This document shows positions 44,132 through 52,329 of a DNA stretch of 64,000 nucleotides, one piece after another. The notes beneath the pieces are model-generated. The model was not told the origin of the DNA. It saw only the letters and a list, made by a program, of their open reading frames with translations, and ran no database searches. Origin of the DNA: Geoanaerobacter sp964528055 (GTDB lineage Bacteria > Desulfobacterota > Desulfuromonadia > Geobacterales > DSM-12255). The DNA is taken from assembly GCA_964528055.1 (NCBI GenBank), contig CAZGQM010000002.1, positions 186,001 to 250,000 on the forward strand, given 5' to 3'. The position numbers and the translations under genes are program-made. How positions within the stretch are numbered: the first letter of the stretch is position 1; the number at the start of each line of letters is the position of its first letter.

Positions 44132-44420
44132 TCGCAAACGCCGCCTGAAGATTCTGCTGATGCACGCCATCCTGCTGCCGAGCCTGCTGTTTGTGCTCAA
44201 CTTTTTCGCCCTTGCCCCGCGCCCCTGGACAGGAGTCGACGAAGCAGTGGTGGAGAAGATCGCAAAGGAGCATGGACGCGAGGCAAAGCCGCCGCTGATC
44301 AATACCGACCAAGGCGACCTGCTGCTGTTCGTCTTCTTGATCGCCGGAGCTGTGGCAGGATTCGGTGCCGGATACTGGTGGCGGATGTTGTCAGGTGAGA
44401 AGAAGGAGCAAAAGCCGTGA
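44124..44420 (+). CDS. cbiN: Cobalt transporter component CbiN
   Basis: 98 residues with two membrane helices (LLMHAILLPSLLFVLNFFAL; LFVFLIAGAVAGFGAGYWW) flanking a periplasmic loop, as in CbiN. It overlaps cbiM by 8 bp and cbiQ by 1-4 bp. Sequence conservation is low, so the call relies on topology and position. Confidence 0.8.
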   Translation: MPDRKRRLKILLMHAILLPSLLFVLNFFALAPRPWTGVDEAVVEKIAKEHGREAKPPLINTDQGDLLLFVFLIAGAVAGFGAGYWWRMLSGEKKEQKP

Positions 44421-45175
44421 TGCGTCGCACTCTTCAACATACGACGCTCCCCTCCCACCCCTTCACCGGTCTCGATGCCCGGATAAAGCTCCTTACAGCC
44501 CTTGCCCTGCTGATAATGGTCATCAGCTACCGCGGCATGGCGTTCCCGCTCCTGCTTGCCGGGCTTGGCGTTATCATCTGCCTGACGCTGCGTGTGCGAC
44601 CTCGTCTGCTGCTGCTCCGCTTTGCCGAACCCTTACTGCTGGCCCTGCTGGTGCTGCTCCTGAAGGCTTTTTTCAGCGGTCAGACCATGCTTTGGAGTGT
44701 AACTCTCTTTGGCCTGGAGATTGTCTGTCACGCTGATGGATTACAGGAGGGGTTCCAGATCGCAAGTCGGATCATGGGAGCGGTCTCGGTCGTTGCTGCT
44801 GCAGGTTTTGCCACTCCGTTCACCGAGGTGATGGGCGCCCTGGCATGGATGCGTCTACCTCGGGGGTTGATCGAAGTGATGGTGTTTGCCTGGCGCTATC
44901 TCTTTCTGCTGCTCGACGATGCCCAGGTGATTCATGCCGCACAAAAGAACCGGCTGGGTTATACTGGTTTCAGGCGGGGTTTCCGCTCCTTCGGTACCCT
45001 GACCGGTGCTCTGGTCATCAAGGCGTTTGACAGCAGCCAGACCATGACGGTCGCAATGGTTCAAAGGGGGTACGACGGCACCCTGCCGCTCTTCAGGCAC
45101 AAGCCGTTCCGGGTTGGCCAACTCCTTGGGGCGTTGAGCATGGTAAGCCTGTTCGGATTGATATGGCAACTGTGA
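44420..45175 (+). CDS. cbiQ: Cobalt transporter permease CbiQ
   Basis: 251 residues. The N-terminal HPFTGLDARIKLLTALALL and the cytoplasmic Ala-Arg-Gly-type coupling helix VAMVQRGYDG near the C end are ECF-T features. ATG 44420 overlaps the cbiN stop (a GTG lies 3 bases earlier). The end overlaps cbiO by 13 bp. Confidence 0.93.
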   Translation: MRRTLQHTTLPSHPFTGLDARIKLLTALALLIMVISYRGMAFPLLLAGLGVIICLTLRVRPRLLLLRFAEPLLLALLVLLLKAFFSGQTMLWSVTLFGLEIVCHADGLQEGFQIASRIMGAVSVVAAAGFATPFTEVMGALAWMRLPRGLIEVMVFAWRYLFLLLDDAQVIHAAQKNRLGYTGFRRGFRSFGTLTGALVIKAFDSSQTMTVAMVQRGYDGTLPLFRHKPFRVGQLLGALSMVSLFGLIWQL

Positions 45176-46011
45176 CAAGACTCGAAACATCCATTGACTC
45201 CTTCACCTATCCGGATGGCACCGCTGCGCTTGCGGATATCCGTCTAAAGGTCGAATCGGGGGATTTCCTCGCCCTTCTCGGTGCAAACGGATCGGGCAAG
45301 ACAACTCTGTTGAAGGGGATGGACGGGCTTATCCGCGATTATGAAGGGAGTGTGCTGCTTGACGGGCAGAACATTCTTAACATGCATCCCCGCGATATCT
45401 ACCGGAAGATGGGGATGGTGTTCCAGAACCCCGATGACCAGCTCTTTGCGCACTCGGTATTTGAGGATGTGGCCTTCGGCCCCCGCAACATGGGCTTTTC
45501 TGAGAATGAGGTAGGTCGGAGAGTTGAGACGGCACTCTCGCAAGTAGAGATGTCGGAATCCGGAGTCAGGAACATCCATGCCCTGAGCTACGGACAGAAG
45601 AAGCGTGTCTGCATAGCCGGGCTGCTTGCCATGGGGCACGAGATACTCCTTCTGGACGAGCCTACGGCCGGGCTTGATCCGGTGGGTGAGAAGCGAATGC
45701 TCCAGCTGCTGGCCAACCTGAACCGCGAACATGGAGTCACGATCGTTATGGCTACCCATGCGGTTGATCTGATTCCGCTCTTTGTGCAGCGTCTTGCCAT
45801 ACTGGATAAAGGGAGGCTGGTTGCAGTCGGGACCCCTGAGGAGCTGTTTACGGACCCGCTACGGATGGAGCAGGTACGGCTCAGGCTGCCACAGGTTGCG
45901 GAGCTCTTCTGGTTGCTTAAACACGAAGAGAGCCTTGAGATAGGAAGGCTTCCGCTCAGTATTGGAGAGGCACGGCAGGAGATGATGAAAATGCATGAAA
46001 CAAGGAGATAA
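45163..46011 (+). CDS. cbiO: Cobalt transporter ATPase CbiO
   Basis: 282 residues. Walker A GANGSGKTTLLKG, Q-loop VFQNPDDQLFA typical for ECF ATPases, signature ALSYGQKKRVCIAGLLAM, Walker B EILLLDEPTAGLDP, H-loop ATHAVD. Powers cobalt uptake for the operon's own pathway. The stop is followed at once by the cbiX ribosome site AAGGAG. Confidence 0.95.
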   Translation: MATVTRLETSIDSFTYPDGTAALADIRLKVESGDFLALLGANGSGKTTLLKGMDGLIRDYEGSVLLDGQNILNMHPRDIYRKMGMVFQNPDDQLFAHSVFEDVAFGPRNMGFSENEVGRRVETALSQVEMSESGVRNIHALSYGQKKRVCIAGLLAMGHEILLLDEPTAGLDPVGEKRMLQLLANLNREHGVTIVMATHAVDLIPLFVQRLAILDKGRLVAVGTPEELFTDPLRMEQVRLRLPQVAELFWLLKHEESLEIGRLPLSIGEARQEMMKMHETRR

Positions 46012-46012
46012 G

Positions 46013-46399
46013 ATGAAAAAAACAGCCATTTTATTGATGGCCCACGGCAGCCGCATTCCCGAGGCAAACGACGCGGTGCGGGAGATCTCCGGTATGGTGA
46101 AGCAGTTAACCGGTTTTGAGATTGTCGAGGTATCCTACCGCGAGATGCATCTTCCCAGCATCCAGCAGGGGATTGATGCCTGCGTGGCTCAGGGTGCACA
46201 GAGGGTGCTCCTGGTCCCGTATTTCCTCTTCATAGGCGCCCATGTGCAGGAGGATCTGCCGGAGGAGATGGCGCAGGCGAGGGAGCGGTATCCGGACGTG
46301 GAGTTTGCCATGGGTAGCCATCTCGGTGTGGATCGCAGGTTAGCCGAGGTGGTTGTTGATCGGATTTCCGAAGGTCTTGCAAAAACCGGGTGGCACTGA
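46013..46399 (+). CDS. cbiX: Sirohydrochlorin cobaltochelatase, small form (CbiXS)
   Basis: 128 residues from ATG 46013 (AAGGAGATAAG site). LLMAHGSRIPEAN carries the catalytic His; VPYFLFIGAHVQEDLP and MGSHLGVD carry the second His region. It is half the size of the double-domain CbiX, like the archaeal-type small form that works as a dimer. Inserts Co2+ into sirohydrochlorin early in the anaerobic route. Overlaps cbiC by 1 bp. Confidence 0.9.
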   Translation: MKKTAILLMAHGSRIPEANDAVREISGMVKQLTGFEIVEVSYREMHLPSIQQGIDACVAQGAQRVLLVPYFLFIGAHVQEDLPEEMAQARERYPDVEFAMGSHLGVDRRLAEVVVDRISEGLAKTGWH

Positions 46400-47034
46400 T
46401 GTCTGTGCATCTGAGGCCGGAAGAGATAGAGGCCGAGTCGTTCCGTATGATCGATGAGGAGGCCGGGCCGCATCACTGGGGACCGGCAGAGTGGCAGATA
46501 GTGCGCCGCGCCATCCACACCAGTGCAGATTTTGAATACTGCCGCAGCATGCTCATGTCGAAGGATGCCGTGCCACGGGCAGTTGCGGCTCTTCAGCAGG
46601 GGCAAGGCATTGTAACCGACACCACAATGGCTCTCTCCGGAATAAGCAGGGGGAGGCTCGATCCGTTCGGTATTGCTGCCAGCTGTCTTGTTGCCGATCC
46701 TGTTGTGGCAAAGTCAGCAAAAAAACTGGGTGTTACCCGCTCTCTTATGGCTATGCGGACTGCTGCCGCAGATCCGGAGAACGGCATCTTTGTCATCGGC
46801 AATGCACCGACAGCGTTATTTGAGCTCCTGCGTCTGGTTCGCGAAGAGAGGTTCAGGCCTGCCCTGGTTGTCGGGCTTCCGGTCGGCTTTGTCGGCGCTG
46901 CTGAGAGCAAGGAGCAGCTGGTGCGGGATGCAGAGGAATACGGTATCCCCTACATCACCAACAAGGGGCGCAAGGGGGGGTCGAACGTGGCAGCGGCGGT
47001 CATGAATGCGCTGCTGATACTGGCAGCCGGTTGA
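46399..47034 (+). CDS. cbiC: Cobalt-precorrin-8 methylmutase
   Basis: 211 residues from ATG 46399 overlapping the cbiX stop; a GTG at 46390 would add three residues. IHTSADFEY holds the catalytic His; VTDTTMALSGI, IGNAPTALFELLRLV and PVGFVGAAESKEQL are family blocks. Moves the C11 methyl to C12, giving cobyrinate. Confidence 0.95.
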   Translation: MSVHLRPEEIEAESFRMIDEEAGPHHWGPAEWQIVRRAIHTSADFEYCRSMLMSKDAVPRAVAALQQGQGIVTDTTMALSGISRGRLDPFGIAASCLVADPVVAKSAKKLGVTRSLMAMRTAAADPENGIFVIGNAPTALFELLRLVREERFRPALVVGLPVGFVGAAESKEQLVRDAEEYGIPYITNKGRKGGSNVAAAVMNALLILAAG

Positions 47035-47035
47035 G

Positions 47036-48142
47036 ATGAAAAAGCAACTCCGCCACGGGTACACCACCGGAGCCTGCTCTGCTGCAGCTGCAAAGGGTGC
47101 GGCGCTGCTATTGCGCGACCGGAAACCTGCAGAAACAGTTGCCATAACTCTTCCCCGCGGGGAAGTGGTTAGCTTCAGGTTGCACCGAGTTGAGCTCGAT
47201 CGGGAGTCGGCCGTCTGCAGTGTCATCAAGGATGCCGGCGATGACCCGGATATTACCAACGGAGCGGAGGTGCAGGTCCGGTTGACCCTGACCCCGTCCT
47301 TGTCCCGCGCAGATAGGGCGAATGACATTGTTATTGAGGGTGGAATCGGTATTGGGAGGGTCACCAAGCCGGGGCTGGCAGTCCCTGTCGGCGAATGGGC
47401 CATAAACCCGGTGCCCCGTCGGATGATTGAGGCTGCTCTCAACGAAGTCTATCCGAGTAGCGATTCGCGATTCACGATTCGTGCTGAGATCTCCATTCCT
47501 GACGGAGAAGAACGGGCCAAGAAGACCCTCAACGCGCGTCTCGGAATAATCGGTGGGCTCTCCATCCTGGGAACGACCGGAATCGTCCGTCCCATATCGG
47601 CACAGGCATGGACCGACACCATCGATGCGGCCATCGACGTGGCCCGTGCCTGCGGTTGCGAGACCATTGTCCTTTCCACCGGTCGAACCAGTGAGATCGT
47701 GGTGCAAAAACGGCTTGGGATCGGGAAGTGCGGGACTGGCGATGCTCTTCCTGAAGAGGCGTATGTGATGATGGGGGACCATGTCGGCCATAGTCTGCGT
47801 GCCTGCAGCTTCAAAGGGGTGCGGGAGGTCGTCGTTGCGGGCCAGTTTGCCAAGCTCGTAAAGATCGCCTGCGGCCATGAACAGACCCATGTTACCTCAT
47901 CTGAACTTGACCTGAGGATGCTTGCAGATTGGTTGCAGGATACAGATCCGGATTCCCCGATCGCAATGAATACGCTGCATGCAAACACCGCCCGTCAACT
48001 GCTTGAGGAGACAGGGGATGATCCGTTACTGGTTGCACTGGTTTGTGGACGGGCAAAATCATTTGCACGGCAGTTAGCTCGGGATGTTGAGGTAAAAGTT
48101 TTATTGGCAGGATATGCCGGCGAAGTGCTATATTTCGGGTGA
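47036..48142 (+). CDS. cbiD: Cobalt-precorrin-5B C1-methyltransferase
   Basis: 368 residues, CbiD family with the N-terminal LRHGYTTGACSAAAAKGAA and GRTSEIVVQKRLGIGKCGTG. CbiD marks the oxygen-independent route. One base separates it from cbiC; a 43-bp gap follows before cbiET. Confidence 0.95.
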   Translation: MKKQLRHGYTTGACSAAAAKGAALLLRDRKPAETVAITLPRGEVVSFRLHRVELDRESAVCSVIKDAGDDPDITNGAEVQVRLTLTPSLSRADRANDIVIEGGIGIGRVTKPGLAVPVGEWAINPVPRRMIEAALNEVYPSSDSRFTIRAEISIPDGEERAKKTLNARLGIIGGLSILGTTGIVRPISAQAWTDTIDAAIDVARACGCETIVLSTGRTSEIVVQKRLGIGKCGTGDALPEEAYVMMGDHVGHSLRACSFKGVREVVVAGQFAKLVKIACGHEQTHVTSSELDLRMLADWLQDTDPDSPIAMNTLHANTARQLLEETGDDPLLVALVCGRAKSFARQLARDVEVKVLLAGYAGEVLYFG

Positions 48143-48185
48143 AAATCAGCTGTTACTTATTTGATTCGCTATAGGGGAGGTTCAT

Positions 48186-49400
48186 ATGCCTCAGAAAATC
48201 TATCTGGTCGGAGCCGGAATTGCGGGGTGGGAAGGATTCGGAAGCAAGGCCCTGGAGGTTATGGCCAAGGCGGATGTTATGATAGGCCACCAGCGCCATC
48301 TTGACATCGTTCCGGATTTCAAGGGGGAGAAGATGGTGCTGGGGGACCTCTCCGTCATGCTCGACTTTCTCAAGAAGGCCGACAAGCAGGTGGTAGTTCT
48401 CGGATCCGGGGATCCGAATTTCTTCGGTATCGGCCGTTTTCTCCTGCGCAATCTCCCAAAGGAGCGTATCGAGATCTTTCCCAATGTCACCAGTGTCCAG
48501 TATGCCTTTGCCCGGATCAAGGAGCCTTGGGACGATGCGATCTTCGTTTCGGTGCATGGCCGGGGTCTGCAGCGGGCCATCGACCGGATCGTCGCATCGG
48601 AAAAGGTGGCGGTGCTGACCGACCAGACGAACACCCCGGCGGCAATAGCTCGGGAGCTGATCAGCCGTGGCGCAGAGGGTTATGACGCCTGGCTCTGCGA
48701 GGACCTGGGGCTGTTGACGGAGAAATTCACCAAGTCCGACGTAAAGGGGCTCCTTGAGCTGCCGGCTGCCGATCTCAATATCCTTATCCTGATCAAGGCC
48801 TGGGAACCGAACCTGGTCCACTACCCCTTGATCGGTATCGACGACGATGAGTTCTCAACCTCCAAAAAACTGATAACCAAGCAGGAGGTTCGGGCCGTAA
48901 CCCTGGCCAAGCTGCGGCTCCAGGATGATCTTACCATGTGGGACATCGGTGCGGGGAGCGGCTCGGTATCGATTGAGGCCTCCAACCTGATGCCCAACGG
49001 CAAGGTCTTTGCCCTGGAGAAAAACCCGCAGTACCTCGGCTTTCTCCGTGACAACCTGAAGAAATTTGTGGCACGCAATGTCATGCTGGTGGAGGCATTC
49101 GCTCCGGAGGGGCTGGATGACCTTCCGGCACCGGACCGGGTCTTTATCGGCGGCTCTGGCGGGATGCTGGAAGAGATAATCGATGCCGTCGACAGGCGCC
49201 TCAAGCCCGAAGGGGTGATTGTTCTGAATGCGGTGACACTGGACACCCTTACCAAGTCGGTCGAATTCCTTGAGGATCATGGCTACACCGTGGAGGTCAC
49301 CTGCGTCAATATTGCCAAGACCCGCGGCCTCACCGAGTACAAACTGTTCGAGGCGCATAACCCGGTTTACATCATTGCAGCGTCCAAGGGTGAAGAGTAG
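48186..49400 (+). CDS. cbiET: Precorrin-6Y methylase/decarboxylase fusion CbiE-CbiT
   Basis: 404 residues. CbiE-type tetrapyrrole methylase over ~1-205 (LVGAGIAGWEG; VLGSGDPNFFGIG), then CbiT over ~215-404 with SAM motif WDIGAGSGSVSIEASNL and RVFIGGSGGMLEEI. It methylates C5 and C15 and decarboxylates the C12 acetate, like CobL. GGGGAGG precedes ATG 48186. The stop overlaps the GTG of cbiL. Confidence 0.94.
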   Translation: MPQKIYLVGAGIAGWEGFGSKALEVMAKADVMIGHQRHLDIVPDFKGEKMVLGDLSVMLDFLKKADKQVVVLGSGDPNFFGIGRFLLRNLPKERIEIFPNVTSVQYAFARIKEPWDDAIFVSVHGRGLQRAIDRIVASEKVAVLTDQTNTPAAIARELISRGAEGYDAWLCEDLGLLTEKFTKSDVKGLLELPAADLNILILIKAWEPNLVHYPLIGIDDDEFSTSKKLITKQEVRAVTLAKLRLQDDLTMWDIGAGSGSVSIEASNLMPNGKVFALEKNPQYLGFLRDNLKKFVARNVMLVEAFAPEGLDDLPAPDRVFIGGSGGMLEEIIDAVDRRLKPEGVIVLNAVTLDTLTKSVEFLEDHGYTVEVTCVNIAKTRGLTEYKLFEAHNPVYIIAASKGEE

Positions 49401-50206
49401 TGGCGCGGGTCTATGCTGTCGGCGTCGGTCCCGGAGACCCGGAACTTATCACCCGCAAGGCTGAGCGGATCATTCGTCAGGCAGACGTAATCTGTGCTCC
49501 CACCGGCAATGCCGATGCGGCGAGTTATGCCCTTGTCATCGTTGAGCAGTTCATCGATCGCAGCCGCCAGGAAGTTTCCAGCCAGGTCTTCCCAATGCAA
49601 AAGGATCAGACCGGGCTGGATGAATTCTGGGCGCGGGCTGCTGCTCAGGTGGCCGAACATGTCCGCGCAGGCCGCGACGTGGCCTTCATAACCATCGGCG
49701 ACCCATTCCTCTATTCCACCTTTCTCTACCTCTACCGGATATTTCGTGCCGAGTATCCCGATATCGAGGTCGAGATCGTGCCGGGGGTTTCCAGCATCAA
49801 CGCAGCTGCCGCTGCTGCCGGTATCCCTCTGGGGATGGGCTCGGAGCGGATTGCCATACTGCCGACCGTCTATGAGGAGAGCGAGCTGCGACAGACCCTG
49901 CGTGACTTTGATACCATCATCATGATGAAGGTTCACCGGGTCTTTGATCGCGTTTATCACCTGCTCAAGGAGTTGGGGCTTGAGAATAACGCAGTCTTCG
50001 TACGTCGTGTAGGCTCGGACAGGCAGGAAGTGGTCTTTGATCCGGCATCGCTTGTGGGGCGGGAGCTGGATTACCTGTCAATGCTGATAGTAAGCAAAAG
50101 CCCGTCATTTCCCTATCGTGAGGTGGACCATGCAGAGAGTACGTTTACTCATATTGACGCTGTTTGCCCTTTCCCTCTGTACCGTTATGCTGGCATCGGC
50201 CGCTGA
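49400..50206 (+). CDS. cbiL: Cobalt-factor II C20-methyltransferase
   Basis: 268 residues starting at GTG 49400. VYAVGVGPGDPELIT, TIGDPFLYSTFLYLYR and VPGVSSINAAAAAAGIPL are SAM uroporphyrinogen-type methylase motifs of CbiL/CobI. Its last 77 bases are also the start of the next gene in another frame. Confidence 0.94.
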   Translation: MARVYAVGVGPGDPELITRKAERIIRQADVICAPTGNADAASYALVIVEQFIDRSRQEVSSQVFPMQKDQTGLDEFWARAAAQVAEHVRAGRDVAFITIGDPFLYSTFLYLYRIFRAEYPDIEVEIVPGVSSINAAAAAAGIPLGMGSERIAILPTVYEESELRQTLRDFDTIIMMKVHRVFDRVYHLLKELGLENNAVFVRRVGSDRQEVVFDPASLVGRELDYLSMLIVSKSPSFPYREVDHAESTFTHIDAVCPFPLYRYAGIGR

Positions 50207-50474
50207 AGAAGAGCTCTTGACTGAGGCCGCACCTGCAAATGTCAGCGAGATAGGTCGCTATCGACTTTTTGACGGGCAGTTTGCGGTGACTACCCTGAAG
50301 GGGCCGGACAGCGCAGAGAGGCACCTCTTCAGGATCGACACGGTTACCGGTAATGTCTGGATCGGCAAGCAGATCCAGTATGTCGACAAAAAGAGTGGTC
50401 GAATGGTGCAGCAGCGATACTGGGAGTTGTTCGAGCAGTATATTGAGGGGCCTGCAATAGCCCCGGTAAAGTGA
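50130..50474 (+). CDS. Small exported protein within the cobalamin operon
   Basis: 114 residues from ATG 50130 (GAGGTGG site). A clear signal peptide (RLLILTLFALSLCTVMLASA) and a beta-rich domain (YRLFDGQFAVTTLKGPDSAE; FRIDTVTGNVW) resembling small periplasmic beta proteins. No family recognised. The 77-bp overlap with cbiL and 9-bp gap to cbiF place it firmly in the operon. It is the only exported non-transport product here; it could assist cobalt handling, which is only inferred. Confidence 0.75.
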   Translation: MQRVRLLILTLFALSLCTVMLASAAEEELLTEAAPANVSEIGRYRLFDGQFAVTTLKGPDSAERHLFRIDTVTGNVWIGKQIQYVDKKSGRMVQQRYWELFEQYIEGPAIAPVK

Positions 50475-50483
50475 TGTATCGAT

Positions 50484-51269
50484 ATGAACATGCCGTCTGA
50501 TACCATCGTCCATTTCGTCGGCGCCGGTCCCGGCGATGCCGAGCTTATCACCGTTAAAGGTGCTCGCCTTTTGCGGGAGGCCGAGGTGGTGGTCTATGCC
50601 GGCAGCCTGGTGGACCGGGAGCTGGTGAGGACCTATGCGCCGGACGCCCAGGTATGGGACTCGGCCGGAATGACCCTGGAGGAAACAACGCGGGTGCTGG
50701 CCGAGGCAGTTGCAGCAGGCCGAAGTGCGGTCAGGCTGCATACCGGGGACCCCTCCATCTATGGTGCCATACAGGAGCAGATAGCTGAACTGGACCGCCT
50801 GGGAATCGATTGCGCGGTGGTGCCGGGCGTCACCAGCGCCTTTGCCGCAGCAGCAGCGCTGAAGCAGGAGCTTACCCTGCCGGAGGTGTCCCAGACGGTT
50901 ATCATTACCCGTCTTGCCGGTCGTACGCCGGTGCCCGAGCGGGAGAAACTCTCCGAGATTGCCAGACTCGGCGCCACACTGGTTATCTATCTCTCGGTTT
51001 CCATGATCGAACAGGTGGTTGCTGAGCTCCTGCAAGGGGCCTACACCCTTGAGACCCCGGTGGCTGTAATTTCAAAGGCATCCTGGCCCGACGAGCAGAT
51101 CGTCGAGGGTCTTCTTGCCGACATAGCGGCAAGGGTTGAGACGGCAGGAATAGGCAAACAGGCGATAATCCTGGTAGGAGATGTGCTGCGGGCGCGACGT
51201 GAGGGGCTGGCTGCGGTGTCGAAGCTCTATGACGCCGGGTTCAGCCACGAATTCAGAACGGCGACCTGA
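50484..51269 (+). CDS. cbiF: Cobalt-precorrin-4 C11-methyltransferase
   Basis: 261 residues. FVGAGPGDAELITVKGARLL, VYAGSLVDRELV, HTGDPSIYGAIQEQ and VPGVTSAFAAAAAL are diagnostic for CbiF/CobM. Methylates C11. Five bases separate it from cbiG. Confidence 0.95.
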   Translation: MNMPSDTIVHFVGAGPGDAELITVKGARLLREAEVVVYAGSLVDRELVRTYAPDAQVWDSAGMTLEETTRVLAEAVAAGRSAVRLHTGDPSIYGAIQEQIAELDRLGIDCAVVPGVTSAFAAAAALKQELTLPEVSQTVIITRLAGRTPVPEREKLSEIARLGATLVIYLSVSMIEQVVAELLQGAYTLETPVAVISKASWPDEQIVEGLLADIAARVETAGIGKQAIILVGDVLRARREGLAAVSKLYDAGFSHEFRTAT

Positions 51270-51273
51270 CAAA

Positions 51274-52329
51274 ATGCGCGTCGCCGTCATAGCCATAACC
51301 CGAAACGGTGCCCGCCTGGCTGCCAGGCTGCGCGAAGGGCTGGGAAACGCCGAGCACTTTATTCTCAGCAAGTACCGCGGCCAGGCAGGAAAATCTTCCA
51401 TCCCTTTTGACGGCGAACTGGGTGCACTGGTGAAGCGTCTCTGGCCGGAGTACCAGGGATTTGTATGCATCATGGCCACAGGTATTGTGGTCCGTATGAT
51501 CGCACCGCTTATTGAAAGCAAAGAGAAAGACCCGGCAGTGGTGGTGATGGACGATGCAGGTCGCTTTGCCATCTCCCTGCTTTCAGGTCATCTGGGTGGC
51601 GCCAATGAGCTGGCCGAACGTTGTTCCGCCATCTGCGGCAGCAGGGCGGTCATCACCACCGCTACCGATGCAAACGACCTTCCATCCTTTGACATGATAG
51701 CAAAGAAGGAGGGGTGGCTGATCGACGACCTGAGACAGGTGAAGTTTCTGAATGCCTGCCTGCTGGATGGTGCTGAGATTGCCGCCGTGGACCCTACCGG
51801 CCATCTCCGCTTTCATCTTCAGGAAAAGGCTCGGCTGACACTCCATGAAACATTTATTGCTGCAATGAGGAGCGGCGCGGAAGGGATGGTGCTTGTAACC
51901 AACCGGGTTGTGCCGCTGCAGTTTCAGGCTGAACGCCTGTTGGTGCTCAGGCCGAAGAACCTGTTCCTCGGCATTGGCTGCAACAGAGGTACCACAGCGG
52001 AAGAGATTGAGGAAGTTGTCACGTCTCAGCTGAAGCGTCTCTTTCTCTCTTTCAAAAGTGTTGCTGCTATCGGTTCTGCCTCTGCCAAGGGTGATGAAAA
52101 GGGTCTGCTGGATTTTTCGGCAAAGACCGGGTTTCCGATCCGCTTTTTTGAAAATGATGAACTAAATACGATGGACGTTCCGTCACCACCTTCGAAGCAT
52201 GCCCTGAAAGCCATCGGCGCAAACGGAGTTGCCGAGCCGGCAGCACTCCTTGCTTCCGGCGACGGGAAACTGCTCCTTGGAAAGGTGAAAAGCGGAAACG
52301 TGACACTGGCAATAGCGGAGCGTGCATGA
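51274..52329 (+). CDS. cbiG: Cobalt-precorrin-5A hydrolase
   Basis: 351 residues from ATG 51274; the frame is open upstream inside cbiF but without support. N-terminal VIAITRNGARLAARL, central SLLSGHLGGANELAER, and C-terminal LFLGIGCNRGTTAEEIEE. Opens the delta-lactone and releases acetaldehyde, a step specific to the anaerobic pathway. Ends in a 4-bp overlap with the cbiH-cbiP fusion. Confidence 0.94.
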   Translation: MRVAVIAITRNGARLAARLREGLGNAEHFILSKYRGQAGKSSIPFDGELGALVKRLWPEYQGFVCIMATGIVVRMIAPLIESKEKDPAVVVMDDAGRFAISLLSGHLGGANELAERCSAICGSRAVITTATDANDLPSFDMIAKKEGWLIDDLRQVKFLNACLLDGAEIAAVDPTGHLRFHLQEKARLTLHETFIAAMRSGAEGMVLVTNRVVPLQFQAERLLVLRPKNLFLGIGCNRGTTAEEIEEVVTSQLKRLFLSFKSVAAIGSASAKGDEKGLLDFSAKTGFPIRFFENDELNTMDVPSPPSKHALKAIGANGVAEPAALLASGDGKLLLGKVKSGNVTLAIAERA